Assembly: GCA_023457255.1 (NCBI GenBank)
Contig: JAEWMB010000013.1
Coordinates: forward strand, 1-64,000
Length of the DNA stretch: 64,000 nt
Source of the DNA: Bacillota bacterium
Lineage (GTDB): Bacteria; Bacillota; Clostridia; Lachnospirales; Lachnospiraceae
Direction of reading: 5' to 3'
The translations under genes and the position numbers were made by a program. This document shows positions 47,901 to 57,100 of the stretch, piece by piece. How positions within the stretch are numbered: the first letter of the stretch is position 1; the number at the start of each line of letters is the position of its first letter. Under the pieces are notes generated by a model that saw only the letters and a program-made list of their open reading frames with translations, ran no database searches and was not told the DNA's origin.

Positions 47901-48132
47901 CACTTCTATTCAACGCATCCTCAATAGCCACAGCACAATACGTTACCCCTAATACAATTGGCTTGTCATACACCTTATGTTCGGTTACATAAGTACTTGT
48001 AGCCTTAAGCAATTTTGTATATGTGTCCTGTTTTACTGTTTTTTCTGACGTTAATCTACTCATCGCTTCTTCAACAGATATATTCTGATTATATACATCT
48101 TTGAAAATGTCCAGCTTATCCATCTGTCCCAT
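32986..48132 (-). CDS. Trans-AT polyketide synthase C: DH*-ACP-KS-DH-KR-ACP-KS-DH-KR-ACP-KS-KR-cMT-ACP
   Basis: The protein is 5048 residues. It begins with a docking pair and a DH-like domain (about 30-310). His52 is kept, but G and P of the HxxxGxxxxP motif are Asp and Leu, and DxxxQ reads DGAIV. This and the next ACP (GLES, near 367) complete the KS that ends protein D. KS Cys619 follows, with Tyr866 in GGTYAH where Asn is usual. Then come DH (His1070, HKIGE; DASIQ), KR (about 1520-1700) and ACP near 1815. KS Cys2084, DH (His2569, HVIHN; DAAIT), KR (about 3025-3200) and ACP near 3324 are next. The last module is KS Cys3577, KR (about 4250-4430), C-methyltransferase (EIGAGTGGTS near 4693) and ACP near 4939. 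There is no DH in the last module, so a hydroxy, alpha-methyl unit is expected. Confidence 0.95.
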   Translation of the reverse strand: MGQMDKLDIFKDVYNQNISVEEAMSRLTSEKTVKQDTYTKLLKATSTYVTEHKVYDKPIVLGVTYCAVAIEDALNRSGNQKDIHLSKFLFQSPVVLENNDNATIEVVRKDKSEQYSVRVLLQSEGTSIETASYYYHEAEQGKINDQQMDIQSFINTPDQIITKEEIYNKMKAVRVEFGPSLKTVEKVWVKGQEVISELTNHIPTEKYAGVSPVFLDGAIVGSLSPYSQKEDKPYVPILIQELIYFRSRDEIKYCHSVLKKMNSDIVLLDIDLYAEDGMLVIQLHGVTLKKVDSVMSLTREVTSSDTYLSNTAITNHTYEKSTPESKYTPEDKLKSFVEEYLKDKVLQRLKSVSGNIDITRNFLDLGLESNQLVALVDVIEQDMKIELYPTLFFEYQNIKEVANYLLDQFNDKIREYFGDCQESGTDTPTESGVVEDNIELMINKQITGHKDIAIIGMQGMFGKSRDLDEFWENIQSGADMIEEIPIDHFDYKPWFSEDMQAKDMTYSKWGSFIQNVDKFDADFFHIAPREAETMDPQLRLLLQVLYNTVEDAGVINEIRGSKTGIYVGACFQDYSSEMGKTGKAVEPYDGSGNAQTMYANRPSFFFDLKGPSMAVDTACSSSLVAIHLACKALMHGECEMAFAAGINLLLSSWHYRYFSSIQALSPTGRCHTFDEKADGYVPGEGIAAILLKPLDAAIRDGDRIHCVIKGSAVNHGGYTPSITAPSMKQETKVILDAWESAGINPETLGYIEAHGTGTKLGDPIEVNALKEAFKHYTDKGNFCALGSAKANIGHTEGAAGIAGVIKAALTIKNKKIPAMPFFEKLNSYINIEHTPLYINEEPVTWDNNDSYPCRAGISSFGFGGTYAHLVLEEYQQEKQAVKKQQENIIIISAKTETALHLQVKALRNSITEKMPLEKIASTLAFAREEHEIRVAFVAEDIKRLIKQFEFFEKKQEAEGIYDASIIKASLEYSEKDTAKAYEDRNLEVIAKAWISGKTIDWKFVVEKLPVLSIPGYQFDLSRYWVMDKYPRESRKDQNGIHYLIDSNVSTFSEQKYKKMFHQNEPYLKDHKIGEYNVLPGVITLEMVHTAVVDALADQSHNTFELQEFCWNIPITVPTEQIAVYTEFLYQENQFSLHVYSESNKNIISHAQGRIVSPVTVESVSQENRIAQIKKEATKVYTGDECYRMLEKQGLVIGPSLRAMKKLYISKDRLCVELENEFGSSKGFIINPSLLDASIQAMIGFSENTDMILHIPYSVRRIRYSQELKQNAYAVLVLNPESNREKREKEVDITLYDENGLEAVKMEGLILKPFMNEFVLNRKTSEDEILVYKKVWRKVEIGDLTTSKPRTFLLYNSSLEKHLQDTVIDSLTMYDHTVKIIQNIDSLNIREHPKAEIIFIDEYGIEGVFSEKGEIIQRSFEQLMLLLKTVIQQKNHISIYYITNLSMHEGMEAFLKSAVCEESQLSFKLISNASKASLLQLANDISSTADNSVIRYDNNDRYCMQVEESFITEGKRIFDNDKVYVITGGMGKLGYEIASDLMKKYHSQIILLGSREKDYDIEHRLNSLNQGLSSPKAAYYTCDVKDYSVVVETLDRIRKQYKRIDGILHLSGCLQDSLLRNKSMDDAKQVVAVKALGAIHMDLASRNDKLDFFLCFSSITAVNGNAGQADYAYANGCLNTFTMERNRLVQQNKAYGHTHSICWPIWENGGMLISLESLKQMYDIYGIKPISLAEGTSFLTNITDDSEVVIPIKGNHKKVRQILLEKSDIIVSEELEVVYIEKALLEENLTKLLAHILNANVTAIKRDKKMSDYGLESISITQFSREISEKYQIELRPSVFYEVESVQDLAGYLLKHYPKAFILQTCKMDEQVIDTDVQREIFNKTVTDRLTESKKPIRFEAKVQEPKKLEFIVKEPIAIIGMAGVMPGCDDLDQFWEALSKEQDLISVVPASRWDWKQYYGNPKKEYGKTLCNKAGFIRNVEDFDAEFFMISAREAEAMDPQQRLYIKTVWECIENAGYKASDLSGTNTGLFVGVGNFDYSDLMKEYEIPIDSYSSTGIAHSMLANRISYMLNLKGISQPIDTACSSSLVAIHHAVQSIEHGFCDMAIAGGVNLILTPNMTIAFSKAGMLSEDCSCKTFDEAANGYARGEGAGAILMKPLSKAVEDGDYIHALVLGGSVNHGGRANSLTAPNPQAQSLVIRDAYRRSNVNPDTITYIEAHGTGTVLGDPVEIEGLCRAFDVNLTDKSAEYDKYCGIGSVKTNIGHLETAAGIAGILKVILAMKNKTLPANIHYSRCNPYINLEHTPFYIVDRSMPWKCKVDRDNNMINRRAGVSSFGFGGVNSHIVLEEYNNTTRMLNTNCNQKEYVFVLSADSRKQVEEYAQKLLSYMEHITDREEFKNMPEHVILCHVAYTLQVGREERSERLAIVALNYFELMEHLHGFLGGKCNQERVFYQRVEESGGNLLQKNEIEDILKKLVRERNYTRLAQIWVKGMQIEWNLLYPEKLVRVPLPTYPFHETSYWLPENNHKPRKSDTMIHGLSPVIDRNISNLDGLLFEKTLSQKDFYVRDHVIHNQYVLPGVAYLEMIKKSSDLVSTNTKARIFDHIIWKQPVTLGQNDYKVKIAFERRNNTIMGRVTSDSESENQIHFQCTLNYDLPSVAETVELDKLGNHLENVTNATSFYEDFKNKGLMLGSGLKAVESIQRSESQVLIKYAVPAEQRRDYEQYVLHPSIMDAAITSPKGILGSDNGKLYIPFSVDRIIIHDKTEPEGYIYTRIALMEGNKVSELRKYDISILSREGKTAIEIKGFLPRMLKSANHIQMLHMGMEKKDILPVKSLSSFNNIVLFAYSKEELNEFRQQVNSVIHNKMIYVTMDDYQEKLLGLLNQNLSILYFCKKEFTKESGKKRSKVLRPFYELYHFLLQEKFDGQLVKILVTNEVNSELFGAIQGLDAFAQSVNKENHSIKTKVLHVTNTDVYQAAMKELLSDDWDNQIVYRNENQRYIRCFNQYTQNDDEVPVFVPKNGNHYLITGGLGKLGVPLAYYIANLGGNLILTGRSGLDDRKNKLLDDLRKYGVDVTYYACDVTDQTGMAQILTRLHDSGKELHGILHLAGTADDKMLIHKTYDEMEQTIAIKVDGAYCLDQVTENEPLDFFLMYSSITGIVGNYGQADYAYSNAVLDIFATERNRMVEKNERRGRTIAIAWSLWDNSGIQISETSKKYLETTVGMVPILSKEGINILQQASCFTGNHVIVLKGNPAKLSKLFHFASVEEEASFQKTGIKERKSTSLMEDGVYSDFFQQLEEIVCTVVKKKGGISRDKDLSQYGYDSITYSELAEILNNKYGFDLSPAFFFEYPTLEGIYKYLCKTYEEAITKVQIPPISLSRKNENKPTEDIDSIYGMIVEPIEEKIHNSDTCDAVAVIGLSCIMPGSEDADSYFEHLVQGDDLISVVPRERWDWNDYEGDTNQKWGGFINDVQNFDSKFFRISPKEATLMDPQHRLFIQTVWNTIEDAGYKAEDLRGSNTGIFVGICGWDYNEVLRANSNQVESLSVIGIAHSVLPNRISYLMDWHGPSEPIDTACSSSLVALHKAVEQIRTNHCDYAIAGGVNLILTPTVSISFHKAGMLSPNGRCRAFDSEADGYVRGEGVGAVLLKKYSKAVEDGDHIYAVIKGSAVNHGGQVNSFTVPNPNSQADVIVQAWKNAQIEPDTISYIEAHGTGTKLGDPVEIQGIRKAFMAAGIQNFDDKFCAIGSVKSNIGHLEAAAGIAGIIKVIKALEHKIIPPTIHFNNLNPHIRMDQTPLYIASGKAKQWPDRYDINSKIIPKRAGISSFGFGGVNAHIVFEEAPERVIQFEDKKQYPFVLSAKNEEQLRVYAKVMMDYLLSNKKPENLRDISYSLVIGREPMEYRLGFYAENRLHAAKILQQYLDNFKSDNIYYHDNKHDNKQLAEDKERIEIIKEKDALVGWIYNVDTDALVQACMNSGRRISLPGYPFAKIRHWVKKINLQIKPEDDIKSSKITENSKKSKEISWPISSMTYRINWEMEDHKERNGLTNEDIVILTGQSGFALAEHIASLYNAENIYTIRTQDMVTEGNKILAAEHIYFLGGIREEEIELSDQDTLDGCHQEGIYALHQLFHILEQYSKADYNLKLTVITQNVCKVVESDIVHPAGGTLFGYLNSAVKEYPYVDAVCIDIEKVRDKDRLKTFAGMICHEECARNLKHIAYRKERRFISKILPVTLADNPTAFRKGGVYVILGGMGGIGKELSKYLAESYHANIAVIGRSTDVKDKVTKHRKEIEELGGRLIYITADAGNIEQMKEAVSLIEAEYGQIQGVIHSAIVLKDMLISNMQKNDLDITLWPKVNGSIGLYQAFKGKNLDFMLFLSSVQSFTGMRGQSNYSAACTFKDSFSKYVACNESWNVRVINWGYWGSIGIVSTQEYQKRMMNQGVYSIEPMEGMACIEAVLSNPLDQLIVLKGEAETLKSIGITCDIRSMVNVSTDMSSTEYRNRNYTVEDIIGNAKGFKILEDYSRYQLLKVFQDSGLLLHGNEVINIEDMMNLMCIHKEYKKLFNELLSILQRGNYIELIGSEIRTTEKVHIALSDSAFDKAALRSQYREITDYLNLIDTCMEHYSDILCGKTEATSIIFPDGGMDLVGKVYKGNPLPDFYNEMIGQMIVAYVQKTIEQGHKGKIRILEIGAGTGGTSEGVLKKLDQYRDAVVYVYTDISESFLKYGKRVYGSIYPFMEFKLFDATKESREDIGVYDMAFGANVLHATADMDITLRVVKQKLKKNGILFINEMVKKEEYVTLTFGLLEGWWLYKDPDNRIPGSPLLDDKKWKEVLERNGFLNFNKLNQGECEILPQDVLTAVSDGVILLDERHLLDSHPANDRKPKQTVKFEDVPKGAISCNFKKHEILIQVKSCLAKVLGMNEAEFEPDTPFVDLGIDSILSTEFIQLINRQMSIALRPTELYSSSNLMLLVDKIYEDYHKSGITTNLIDIDDKKDAAVAESLEEKSSNEKSNIQTFSVSDLDNLKEADMLLMLKQLYDGTAKFHE

Positions 48133-48143
48133 TTCCTCCTTTG

Positions 48144-51100
48144 CTACTCTCTTATGGTTCTTAGAGCTTCTTCCGGCGTTATTTTGCCTTCCTTGAGCTT
48201 TTGTAACAATTCTCTAAGTATAATGTCATTTTCCTTCTCTACCATAGTTTCTTTGACGGTTGCTCTTTCTTCTATGTTTTTACCGAGCCAATAAACTTTT
48301 TTCTTATATTTGGGTAATGGCCTGGACATCCGCATCTTTCTGTTTGGATTCATCTCTTTATAATCTTCCAAAATCATGTGGCAATTAGTACCCCCGAAAC
48401 CAAAAGACGATATAGCTGCTCTCTTATAGCCATTAATGCCAATCCAGGATTGATTCTCCATCAGCGGATAAAATGGTGAATCTGAAAAATTGAATCTTGG
48501 ATGGGGTTTTTCGCAGTTTATTGTTTTAACAATAGTATCTTTATTCATCGACATTACTACTTTAATAAAGCTCGCTATACCTGCTGCTCTCAGTAAATGT
48601 CCCATATTTGCTTTCACAGACCCTACTGCACAAAACTTACGTTTCTCAGAGAATTTAAGATATACCTGTGAAGCAGCCTTAATCTCAATGGGATCTCCTA
48701 ATAAGGTTCCTGTGCCGTGAGCCTCATAATAGGATATGGTTTCTGGTGATATACCACTTTGTTGCACAGCTTTATGAATTACCTCTTTTTGTCTCTCTAA
48801 ACTCGGAGTCGTAAGGCCCATGGTATGTCCATCGTTATTCACAGCTGAACCCAGAATCACTGCTTGAATGTGGTCGCCGTCTTTGATTGCCTGACTTACC
48901 CTTTTTAACATAACTACTCCTGCCCCTTCTCCAAGGATAATTCCCTTAGCTCTTTCATCAAACACATATGTTTTATTTTCTTTAGTTAATACACCTGCTT
49001 GACTTAATCCAATATGAATCACCGGATCCATTAATAGTTGGACTCCTCCAGCAATTGCCATATTACAACTGCCGTCTTTTAGATGTCTTATTGCTTCATC
49101 AATTGCAACCAGGGAAGAGGAACAAGCAGTATCGACCACTAACGACGGTCCTTTCAGATTGTAATAATCAGAAATTCTAGCTGCTATCATATTCTGTATC
49201 GTTCCAACCACAATATGTTTCATGCCTTCCTGTGTAACATGATGTAAATGGTCCTTAACGTATGTACTTTCAGAAGCTCCAAGGAATACTCCGATTTCCT
49301 TCCCACTAAGTTCCTCCTTGTCATAACCCGAATTACACATTAATTCTTCTGACAGTTCAAGCATTAATCTTTGCTGTGGATCCATCACCAAGGCATCCGT
49401 CTGTGTCAATCCAAAATAATCTGCATCAAATAGATCAATATCTTCAATGAAACTTCCCCACTTTGATACAGTACTGTCTTTTCTGCTGTTGTCTAGAGAA
49501 TAATATTGACTTACATCCCACCGATCAATTGGAACTTCAGAAATTAAATCCTTTCCAAGCATCAAGTTATTAAAGTATTCCTCTTGGTTTTTTGCACCGG
49601 GAAAACGACAAGCCATTCCAACTACTGCAATACGTTCATCTTCTTCCTCAACTGGTTTTGTTGTTCCTGAGTGATTAACCAAAATCTCCTGTATATCCGT
49701 GCTGCATATCTGCTTTTCCTGTTGTTTCGTTTGCAGAAACTCTGTATTCTTGATAATAAAATCCGTAATATTATCAATCGTCTTATAATCATTGATAATG
49801 CTTGGGTTGATTGTGGAATCTTGTAACAATGTCTCTAATTTTTCTAATGCATCCATCATCATAAGAGAATTAAAGCCATATAGTTCCAAGTCTTCTGACG
49901 TATCAATGGATTTTTCGTCAATTTTTAATACTTTAGCAAAAAGCTTAGTCAGTTCCAGTTTCAGATTCTCAATTTGATCCGGTAAAACTGACCCATCCTT
50001 ATTTTTTATTACATCAGAAACTGTTTCTAAGGTATTCAGTGCTTTCCTGATTTTTTCTTTTTCCCCATAGAATACTGCAATGTTAGACAATTCTGAGTTC
50101 AATGCGGTTTCTAAAGCATTCCTTGCCCCATTTGCACTTAGCGGCTTAATCCCGAACTGTTTGTATTGAAGTTTAATGATTGCTTGATCTAAGGTCATTC
50201 CCCCTGCTTCCCAAAATGGCCAATTAATTGTAATACTCTTTCCGCTTCTTTGACCTTGTTGCACCATTTCCATCCGTTTACTGATAAATTCGTCCAGAAA
50301 GGAATTAGCATATGCATAATCAGCTTGTCCCACATTCCCATTGACCGCTGTAACAGATGAGAATGTACAAAAGAAGTCTAACTTTTCCTTCTGAGTAAGT
50401 AGATCGAGATTTTTAAGCCCTATTGTTTTAGGATTAATTACCTTAGCTATATTCTTCTCATTCTTATGAAGAATCACACTATCGTTCAATGCTCCTGCCA
50501 AATGAAATACACCATTGATGTCGCTATTTTCATTCTTAACCTTATGAAACGCAGCTTCAGCGGACGACATATCCGTAATATCTCCATAATAAAATGTTAT
50601 GTTAGCTTCATATTCCTTAGGTATATCGTTAAATCTTTCATCTTTCTTTTGACTTCTGCATAAGATAAGCACTCTCGCTTGATATTCTCTTAGAAGGTAA
50701 TCTGCTACAATGTATCCGATTCCACCGTTTCCTCCAACTAATAGATAAGTACCGTTTTTTTTAAGTAAATGTTGTGAATATATCTCTGTATTACTCCATT
50801 CCACAAGTTCTTTTACATAGCGTTCTTTCCCTATATAACGAATATCTGCAAAGCTCTGATTGGTCTCTTGTATTTCTTCAAGAACAATATCCTCCCTATA
50901 TTGCTCCATACCTATGAGTTTTATCCTGTAATTAGAATTTTCCATACTTACCGTACGCATAAATCCAGCTAACGCCTTATTAGCACTATCCTTATTGCTG
51001 ACCTTGTATACAAATGCGAACGTTACATTGATAGTATGAAATCTTCTCATCATCATCCTTATGAATTCAAAGCTTTCATAAAAAGTTGAATTCATATTCT

Positions 51101-54100
51101 CTGCCTCTTCACCTCTTAGAGCAACAATCAGCTTAACAACTTCATTATGCTTGCTTCTGGTCTCAACTGCAGAAATTATCTCATCCTTTTGTAGCAATGA
51201 AACATTTTCATTAATAAAAGTATCTCCTTTTTCACAAAGTGATATATGCAAGCATTCACAGGATTGGTTTATACTGTTTTCTAAATTCTTTTTTCTATAT
51301 TGTGTTGTAAAATAACAAAGTTCTGATTGTTCTTTTATGACCTCATATACCTTAATCGTAAACTCCTGAAATTCAATTAGTAAATTGCCTTCTTTGTCCG
51401 TTATTAATATAGAATACTTTCTCATATCATGTGTGGCTTCGACCTCCTTAACGATTACATAACAGGATGGTGGAAGCTCATTCCATACAGAGACTGACTT
51501 AACAGCATAAGGAAGATATGCACTTTCTTCCTGATTTGACATATTAATACCTGCTATAGCCTGAAAAGCTCCATCAATCATTGCTGGATGCAGCTGTGAA
51601 TGAAATGTATTATTATCATTTCTCTTAATTACTGCAAAGCCAATATGTTTTATTACTTTAAGTTGACTTAAAGTTTGAAAAGCAGTCCCATATTCAAAAT
51701 GATTCTTACGACATAAGTCATAAAGTTCGGCTATTTCTATTTCTTGTCCAGGTTCTGTTGTAAACTCACTGATATCTATCTTCTGGTTTATATTGTTATT
51801 AGTATTGGAACTGATTTCGGCTTGGATATGTGTTACTTTACCACTTGATGTAAATGATACTACTTTAATTTTGGTATTTAATTTCTTTTCAATTGAAATA
51901 TATAATACAGATTCTTTCTTATTTATCAATTCCAAAGGTGACAACCAATATAGGTTTTCAATTTTAATTAAAGCCTCCGCTCCATAAAGCCTTTTACCAA
52001 TTGAAGTTAACAAGTCAATGCTAAAAGCACCTGGCAAGATGATTTTCTTATTAATAACATGATCTGCAAAAAGGTCAAACATCGAATCCAAATGGGCGCA
52101 GTATTCATATCCTTCTTTGTCTGAATCTACTAACTCGACTTCTTCACTGTTTTTATCAAAAGAGTCATCAAACCAATAGGAAAATCTTGCAAACGGATAT
52201 CCAGGCAGATGCATCCTGCTAATCCCCTTACTACGTAATGCCGATTGAAAATCAAGCTCTGCACCAGCAATCCAATTCTTTATCAGCTCTTCCAATCCAT
52301 CCGAATTCATAAGTTTGGCTATATGGCTGTTTGGTAACTCTATTTTAGTGTTCCAGACTTTCTCTTTCTTTCCATAATACATAATTTCATTATGTTCTAT
52401 GAATGCCTTTAATTGATTTACTAAATCTTGAAAACTTTCAACAAGAAATGCTGCTCTTACCTCCATATGATTTCTACCTGTTAGTAAGGTATATTCCAGT
52501 TCAGTCAGGAAGTCATTGTCGGATTGCATGTCTTCCACATCCATATCCTTCTCCTTATAAGTCAATTTCATTTCCCTGATAAAAGCCATCACTTGTTCTA
52601 CTGATTCCATAGACATCAAACTCTTTAGTGGTAGCACTATACCTAACTTCGTATTGATTTCATCATTCAGTTTACCTATCGTAACCGTATCAAAACCCAT
52701 ATCAATAAATAACATATCTTTACTAATCTGTAGTGGCGGAATCTGTAGAATTTCTGATATCAGTGTAATGATTTTCTCTTCCATGGTATTGTCTACGTCT
52801 ATAGGAGTGAGAGACTTTTTGGTTTGGATTCTACTACTGCTAATCTCTTTTAGTAAGAGTTTAGCCCTTATATGTAAGTCATCTTCTCTTTTTGCGGACA
52901 ATGGAATGAAAAACTTCGTTCTATGGGCGGTATAGGTTGTCTTATCATTCACATATTCCTCAAGTACTATATGAGAATTGACACCTCCAAAGCCAAAGGA
53001 ACTGATACCTGCAGTTAATGTTTTATTCTTCCACTCCATACCTTTTTCACATATAAAAAACGGACATTCTTCAAAATCAATATTGGGATTTACAGTTTCA
53101 ATGTGAATTTGTTTTGGTATTCTATGATTTTGAAAGGCAAAAAGAACCTTAAATAAACTTGCCATCCCTGCCGCTGTCTCCATATGACCAACATTTGCTT
53201 TTACTCCGGTAAGAGCAATCTTATTGATTCTGTTTAATCCCGGTAACATACGGTAAGCCTTCTTTAAGCCATTCACTTCAATTACATCACCTATCTTTGT
53301 TCCGGTACCATGTGTTTCAATGAAATCTACCATGCTAAAGTCAATATTTGCTCTCTTCATAGCATCAACAATTACCTGTGCCTGTGCATTGGGATTCGGT
53401 GAAGTTATCGCATTCCCTTTTCCACCATGATTTACGGCACTACCTCTAATCACTGCATAGATATTGTCATGGTCTTGAATTGCTTTTTGCAAAGGCTTAA
53501 GCAGTACCAATCCCATCCCTTCACTTCGTACATATCCGTTTGCAGAAGAAGAAAATGTCTTGCAGCGTCCCTCTTCACTTAACATACCTGCTTTATCAAA
53601 AGATACCGCACCCTTCGGTGTTAAGATTAAATTTGTACCCCCAGCTACCGCTAGTTCACATTCGCCGTTTTTCATTGCCATAACAGCTCTATGAATTGCA
53701 ACCAAAGAACTGGAACACGCTGTATCTACAGGTTCACTTAAGCCGTGCCAATTAAACATAAATGATATACGGTTTGTAAGAACAGAGGACGCTACTCCGG
53801 TAGATTGATATACCTTAGTTTCTTCCATTTTACTGTTCAGTAAATTATTATATTCATTATTCGAAGCGACTCCAATGATGACACCTATATTGCTGCCGCT
53901 AAGCTCCTGCATACTATATCCGGCATCTTCAACAGCATTCCACGTAAGTTCAAGCATAATCCGCTGTTGTGGATCCATTAGCTCTGCTTCATGATTTGAG
54001 ATATGGAAAAAGGGAGCGTCAAACTTATCAATATCGGATAGAAATCCACCCCATTTTGCTTTGGTCTTATTCTTCTCCTTATTAGGATTTCCGTAGTACT

Positions 54101-57100
54101 CCTTCCAATCCCATCGATTTTTAGGAATTTCTTCTATAAAATCCTTACCCTGAATTAATTGACCCCAATATTCAGACAAATCGTCCGACATTGGTAGTTT
54201 TCCGGCAATACCGATAATAGCTACATCATCTCTGTATTCCCCATGTTCATCCGACCCACTATGTAGTGTCTCAAACACCTCTCCCTTTGCAGCTTTATCA
54301 TGATTCATCCTGATATAATATTTTTTATTCATATAATCTGATAATGTATTAAGCGTAGGATATTCAAATAAAGTTGCTGGTGTAATGTCAACTTGATATT
54401 TTTCATTCATAACATCACATAATTTTGTAAAGGATAACGAATCAAATCCATAATCCCCGAACTCTGTATCATGATCAATTTCATCCATCTGTAGTTCTAG
54501 TAAATCTGCTATAATTCTCTTGATTTCATGTGATAAAGTGTGGTCACCTTCTATAGAGGCAACCTTCTTTTCTACTACTATCGCTTGATGATCCAACTCA
54601 TTATTTTTACTATCCTGCATTTGGATTGTTCTTACCAAAAATTCTTTAATCTGACACACTATATTGAATTGATCGTCCAAAACTGTAATATCATACTTAT
54701 CAACTTGTGAACTGGTTTTGCAGATGTACACATAGCACCAATTTGAATGAATATTAACCGGAAGTAAAGTACCAATATAATAGGGCAGCATAACTATATT
54801 GTTCTTATTCATATGAAATCCGATAACTGTCTGTAATACACTGTCTAACAATCCCGGATATATTATATGATTTTGCCTTTCTCTAGATATACATACAGAT
54901 GGAGATAGTTCAGCAACAGCACGATTCTCCTGTACATATATCTTATGAATTCCTTTAAAACTACTTCCATATTTTATACCAAGCTTATGGTAATTCTCAT
55001 AAACAAATTGCCCGTCATAGAGATATCCCGTTTGAATAATAGCCTTAATTGCTTCAATATTAACATGCTCCGGTTCCAATACAGAATCTATGAAACACTC
55101 TGCATGAGCTGTCTTCCTGCCTGTTAATTGCATAGACTCTACTGTAACAATCTCTTTGCCTTTTTTCTGAATCATTGCACTCAGTGTTACTAAGCTATGA
55201 TCAACTTCTAATACTGACTCGAATTTGATATTATGTAACCTATAGTTGTTATTTGGATAGCTTGGTTTCAGTGCCGCCATAATAAAATCCAGATAAGCAG
55301 CCCCTGGAAATACCTTTTTCCCATTGATCACATGATCTTTTAAAATATCTTCTTCTCCTGATAATTCTCTTATTAAAGGATAATTTTGCTCACTCGTTTG
55401 TATCATGAGAGGCTTCCTGATGAATTCATAACCAGGCAGTGATATTATTCTTCCAGGGTTATTCTGATACATAATATTCCAATTAATTTTATTACCCTTT
55501 ACCCACTCTTTTGCATATTGATGAAAATCACAGTTTCTATGAAAATCCAGGGCTTTACCTTCTTTAGCACCGCTTAAGATACTACCTTCATAACGATTAA
55601 TGCTTTCTTCTCCCTGTACATATATTTTTAATTCCTCTTTTAGTATGTAAAGTGAATCTGCAATAATGGCTAGCCTTTCTTCATATTCATCTCGACCTGT
55701 CTGAAGGGTATAAGCAATATTATTCAAGGAGTACTCTGCTTTATTTGGAGTCATTTCTAATTTGGCAAGTAATTTACCAGCCATTGTTTTTACCTGTTCT
55801 TTGGATTTAGCAGATAATATCACAATATTCTTATCTTGCATTCCATCTTCGCCTTCTTTCGCAGTACAGTATTCCTCCATAATCACATGAACATTTGCAC
55901 CTCCTGCACCAAATGAACTGATTGCAGCTCGGCGTTTTATCATTCCCTCTTCTTCCAGTACCATCCTGTTCCATTCCGTTGTCTCCGTTTGTAGATAAAA
56001 AGGAGTATCCTGTAAAGCAATTCTCGAATTAATCGGATCAGTAATATAAGAAGCGGCTAATTTTTTATGTTTCATTTGAAGTAAAACTTTTGTAATACTT
56101 ACAATCCCACTTGCTGCTTCCAAATGACCAATATTCGTCTTCACTGATCCTAAAGAGCAGTAATTCTTATCCTTTGTGTATTGTCCATATGCCATGGTTA
56201 ATCCAGCAATCTCTATAGGATCACCCAAAGCTGTACCTGTTCCATGAGCTTCAACATATCCGATAGTTCTTGGATCTATGTGTGCCTTTTGCAAAGCATC
56301 GGTCACTAGTTCCGCTTGTGCTTTTGGATTCGGGACAGTATAACCATTTGTCCTTCCGCCATGATTCATAGCGGTAGCTTTAATCACTGCTTGAATATTA
56401 TCCCCATCCGCTATGGCCTGCTTCAATGGCTTTAGTAATATGGAACCAACTCCTTCACCAGGTACAAAGCCATCGGCGGTTTCTTGAAAAGCGCTACATT
56501 TTCCAGTTTCTGAAATCATATTCATCTGACATAGTGAAGCATATTTATATGGATGCAGATAAAGATTCACCCCCCCTGCTAAAGCTATGGTACAATCTTT
56601 TGACATCAGGCTTTCACATGCCATATGGATTGCGGCCAAAGAAGAGGAACAAGCCGTATCAATTACCATACTAGGACCTTTTAAATTAAAAGTATACGAG
56701 ACTCTGTTTGCAACGGAATAGCTTTGTGCAAATGGAATTGCTTCCTCCACTCCCGTTACAAAGTTTTCTACTCCCTGCATTTGATAAGTATTATTCGTTA
56801 CACCAACAAATACACCGACTCTTTGATTAGATAATGCTTCTTTCGTATAACCCGCATCGTTAAAGGTATGATAAGCATTTTGTAAGAATAAACGCTCCTG
56901 TGGATCAATTCCTTTCCCTTCTTTCGGCGATATCTGGAAGAATAAAGGGTCAAAGTCTTCACAATGATCAATAAACCCACCGAAATTAGAGTAGATTTTA
57001 CCTGTCTTTTCATAAACATCCCCATTGTACCGGTTGGAGGGTATATTCTTAATACTGCATCTTTTATTAATCAGATTATCCCAAAATATATCAAGATTTT

